7,993 nucleotides of DNA from Clostridia bacterium (GTDB lineage: Bacteria > Bacillota_A > Clostridia > Christensenellales > Aristaeellaceae): positions 1 to 7,993 of the forward strand of contig JAGBAU010000099.1 of assembly GCA_017938785.1 (NCBI GenBank), in the 5' to 3' direction. The notes under the pieces are model-generated. The model was given only the letters and a program-made list of their open reading frames with translations, did not search any database and was not told the DNA's origin. Of the stretch, positions 6,435-7,993 are shown piece by piece (within the stretch, counting starts at the first letter, position 1; each line of letters starts with the position of its first letter). The translations under genes were made by a program, and so were the position numbers.

Positions 6435-7295
6435 ATGCAGAATTCTCAGCTTTCCGCAGGCCTTCGTGCCCGTGTGGCCCTGGAAAAGCATATATTTAAG
6501 CCTGCGCATTCCCTGGGGCAGAACTTCATCCTGGACGATGGCTTTCTTTCGCTGCTGCTGGACCTGGCGGATGTAAATTGCGGGGACCGCGTGCTTGAAA
6601 TCGGCCCCGGCCCCGGCGTGATGACCGCCCTGCTGGCAGATCGCGCAGAGAAGGTGCTGGCCATCGAAATGGATGAAAAGCTCAAACCTGTATTGGAAGA
6701 CGTGCTTTCCGGGCAGGATAAGGCCAAGGTGCTCTTCATGGACGCCATGCGCGCTGATCTTGCCACACTCGTGCGCGATGAACTGGGCGGGGAAGGGTAC
6801 AGGGTTGTTGCAAACCTCCCGTACTATATCACTGCAGATTTGATCCAGAAGATGGTACTGACCAGGCCCCGTCCGCAGAGCGTCTGCGTCATGGTTCAAA
6901 AGGAAGCTGCCGAGCGCCTGATGAGTGAACCCGGAGCCAAGAACTGGTGTGCCTTTGCTGCAATGGTACGCTGCTACGGCGAATGCGAAGTTCTGGATGA
7001 GGTTCCGCCCCAGCGCTTCAATCCTGCGCCCCATGTTGACAGCTGCTTTATCAGAATCCACCTGCACGATCAGCATCTGGTTGAGCCCGAACTGGAGGAA
7101 GCGCTTCTGAAGATGGTGCGCTGCTGCTTCCATATGCGCCGCAAAACCCTTGCAAACAACCTGAAGGCCTGCTATGGAATCAACCAGGAGCAGGCGGTTC
7201 GCGTGCTTGAGGAAGCCGGCCTGAAGCCGCAGGTGAGAGGGGAAGCGCTGACCCTTGAAGAGATTGCGCGTCTTACCAAGGTGATGGGTATTTAA
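6435..7295 (+). CDS. rsmA: 16S rRNA dimethyladenosine methyltransferase RsmA (KsgA)
   Basis: RsmA uses S-adenosylmethionine to dimethylate two adjacent adenosines (A1518 and A1519 in E. coli numbering) in the last helix of 16S rRNA, a late 30S assembly step; its loss gives kasugamycin resistance. The product is 286 residues, a normal length. Seen are SLGQNF near the N-terminus, the SAM-binding motif EIGPGPG at 55-61, the acidic EMD after the second strand, the catalytic NLPYY at 127-131, and a basic RRKTLANNL segment in the C-terminal domain. The ATG at 6435 follows AAAGGAG with 6 nt spacing. A GTG at 6402 in the same frame lies inside the terminator hairpin and lacks a ribosome binding site. 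No promoter is evident between upp and this gene, so transcription may be read-through from upp or start inside upp. The neighbour rnmV (RNase M5), common beside rsmA in Bacillota, is absent here. Confidence 0.97.
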   Translation: MQNSQLSAGLRARVALEKHIFKPAHSLGQNFILDDGFLSLLLDLADVNCGDRVLEIGPGPGVMTALLADRAEKVLAIEMDEKLKPVLEDVLSGQDKAKVLFMDAMRADLATLVRDELGGEGYRVVANLPYYITADLIQKMVLTRPRPQSVCVMVQKEAAERLMSEPGAKNWCAFAAMVRCYGECEVLDEVPPQRFNPAPHVDSCFIRIHLHDQHLVEPELEEALLKMVRCCFHMRRKTLANNLKACYGINQEQAVRVLEEAGLKPQVRGEALTLEEIARLTKVMGI

Positions 7296-7349
7296 GTGGA
7301 TAAAACGGACGGTATACCGAAAGTTTTCTGTAATTTTTTTCAAACTATA

Positions 7350-7378
7350 TTGATTTTATCCGCCCCCTAGTGTATTAT
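7350..7378 (+). promoter_or_regulatory. pckA: Promoter of pckA
   Basis: TTGATT (4 of 6), a 17-nt spacer and TATTAT at 7373-7378 (5 of 6). The start near 7385 would leave a leader of about 90 nt. The leader contains a weak GTGTT/AACAC hairpin near 7401-7418. Confidence 0.75.
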
Positions 7379-7474
7379 GATATTACTCGTACCTTGGCTT
7401 GTGTTGATGGCGAAACACCAAAAGCACAGACTCTGGTTACAAATTAAAACATTCAAGAAAGAGGTTGCATCAAC

Positions 7475-7993
7475 ATGGCAGAGCTGAATCTGAGCAAGTA
7501 TGGCATCACTGGCACTACCGAAATCGTGTACAATCCTTCTTACGAAGTACTCTTCGCTGAGGAAACCAAGCCCGAGCTGGAAGGCTTCGAAAAGGGTCAG
7601 GTTACCGAGCTGGGCGCTGTTAACGTAATGACCGGTATCTACACCGGCCGTTCCCCCAAGGACAAGTTCTTTGTAATGGACGAAGTTTCCAAGGACACCC
7701 TGTGGTGGACTTCTGACGAATTCAAGAATGACAACAAGCCCGCATCTCCCGAAGCATGGGCAAGCTGCAAGGAAAAGGCCATCGCTCAGCTGTCCAACAA
7801 GAAGCTGTACGTTATGGACGTATTCTGCGGCACCAACCCCGATACCCGCATGTCCGTTCGCTTCATCATGGAAGTGGCATGGCAGGCACACTTTGTTACA
7901 AACATGTTTATCGTTCCTTCCGCAGAAGAACTGGAAAACTTCGAACCAGACTTCGTAGTATATACTGCTTCCAAGGCAAAGGTTGAAAACTAC
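7475..7993 (+). CDS. pckA: Phosphoenolpyruvate carboxykinase, ATP-type (N-terminal 173 residues, cut by window edge)
   Basis: PckA interconverts oxaloacetate plus ATP with phosphoenolpyruvate, CO2 and ADP in the cytoplasm, serving gluconeogenesis or, in many anaerobes, CO2 fixation toward C4 acids. Only the first 173 of about 530 residues are present, open to the edge. The diagnostic N-terminal motif [13 protein letters not shown] at 53-65 contains the arginine (R59) that binds oxaloacetate in characterised ATP-type enzymes. A second conserved stretch, [11 protein letters not shown], is at 136-146. ATP-binding and metal-binding motifs lie beyond the window. The ATG at 7475 follows AAAGAGG with a 10-nt gap. 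Codon choice (for example AAG for Lys, GAA for Glu, GGC for Gly) looks more biased than in the neighbours, in line with high expression. It has its own promoter, so it is a separate unit from rsmA. Confidence 0.95.
   Translation, partial: MAELNLSKYGITGTTEIVYNPSYEVLFAEETKPELEGFEKGQVTELGAVNVMTGIYTGRSPKDKFFVMDEVSKDTLWWTSDEFKNDNKPASPEAWASCKEKAIAQLSNKKLYVMDVFCGTNPDTRMSVRFIMEVAWQAHFVTNMFIVPSAEELENFEPDFVVYTASKAKVENY

Noticed and set aside
7310..7340. Possible rsmA terminator (CGGTATACCG palindrome followed by a T-rich stretch)
   Set aside because: The hairpin has only three GC pairs with a TATA loop, and the T run at 7335-7340 is about 15 nt away. It is too weak to call.
7400..7420. Possible CcpA cre site in the pckA leader (TGATGGCGAAACA)
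   Set aside because: It resembles half of a cre site, but the spacing is one base short and a key A is replaced by G, so it does not fit the 14-bp consensus.
1..7993. Search for CRISPR repeats, insertion sequences, attachment sites, toxin-antitoxin or defence genes
   Set aside because: Apart from the CtsR heptads and terminator hairpins no repeated or mobile structure was seen, and every sizeable gene belongs to a well-known housekeeping or transport family.

Overview
This window looks like an ordinary housekeeping stretch from a Gram-positive, low-oxygen Bacillota chromosome, most probably class Clostridia. The grounds are a tRNA-sensing T-box leader, a near-perfect CtsR heat-shock operator, strong AGGAGG-type ribosome binding sites, a CCA-encoded tRNA gene and sigma-A-type promoters, all in a genome of fairly high GC for that group. 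The genus cannot be named from the sequence. I found no mobile element, CRISPR array, phage gene or clear sign of horizontal transfer.

Left part (1-1830): a sodium:alanine/glycine symporter (AGCS family) runs leftward off the window edge. It is preceded by a complete T-box riboswitch on the minus strand, with promoter, stem I with AGAGAG and GGTTGGTG elements, antiterminator with the TGGTACC bulge, and a competing 11-bp terminator. The bulge base that reads the tRNA discriminator is U, which fits tRNA-Ala and argues against tRNA-Gly. Alanine-starvation control of an alanine importer is therefore the likely logic. Divergent from it is a tRNA-Val(GAC) gene with a consensus promoter and its own terminator.

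Middle part (1830-5640): an EamA-type drug/metabolite transporter points left, converging on the tRNA. Divergent from it is clpB, the disaggregase, as a single-gene unit with its own terminator. Its promoter is overlaid by four CtsR-type heptads spaced exactly 10 bp apart. This is the cleanest regulatory signal in the window.

Right part (5640-7993): upp (uracil salvage) has its own promoter and terminator. rsmA (16S rRNA dimethyladenosine methyltransferase) has its ribosome binding site directly abutting the upp terminator. pckA (ATP-type PEP carboxykinase) has its own promoter and is cut by the right edge. Each gene looks like a separate transcription unit, except that rsmA probably depends on upp read-through. 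No large unexplained gap remains. The only gene-free stretch over 300 bases (1308-1724) is filled by the T-box leader and the two divergent promoters.

I see no evidence of an undescribed system. The items worth a second look are regulatory: the phased CtsR array, the Ala-type T-box on a transporter, and the upp/rsmA junction.
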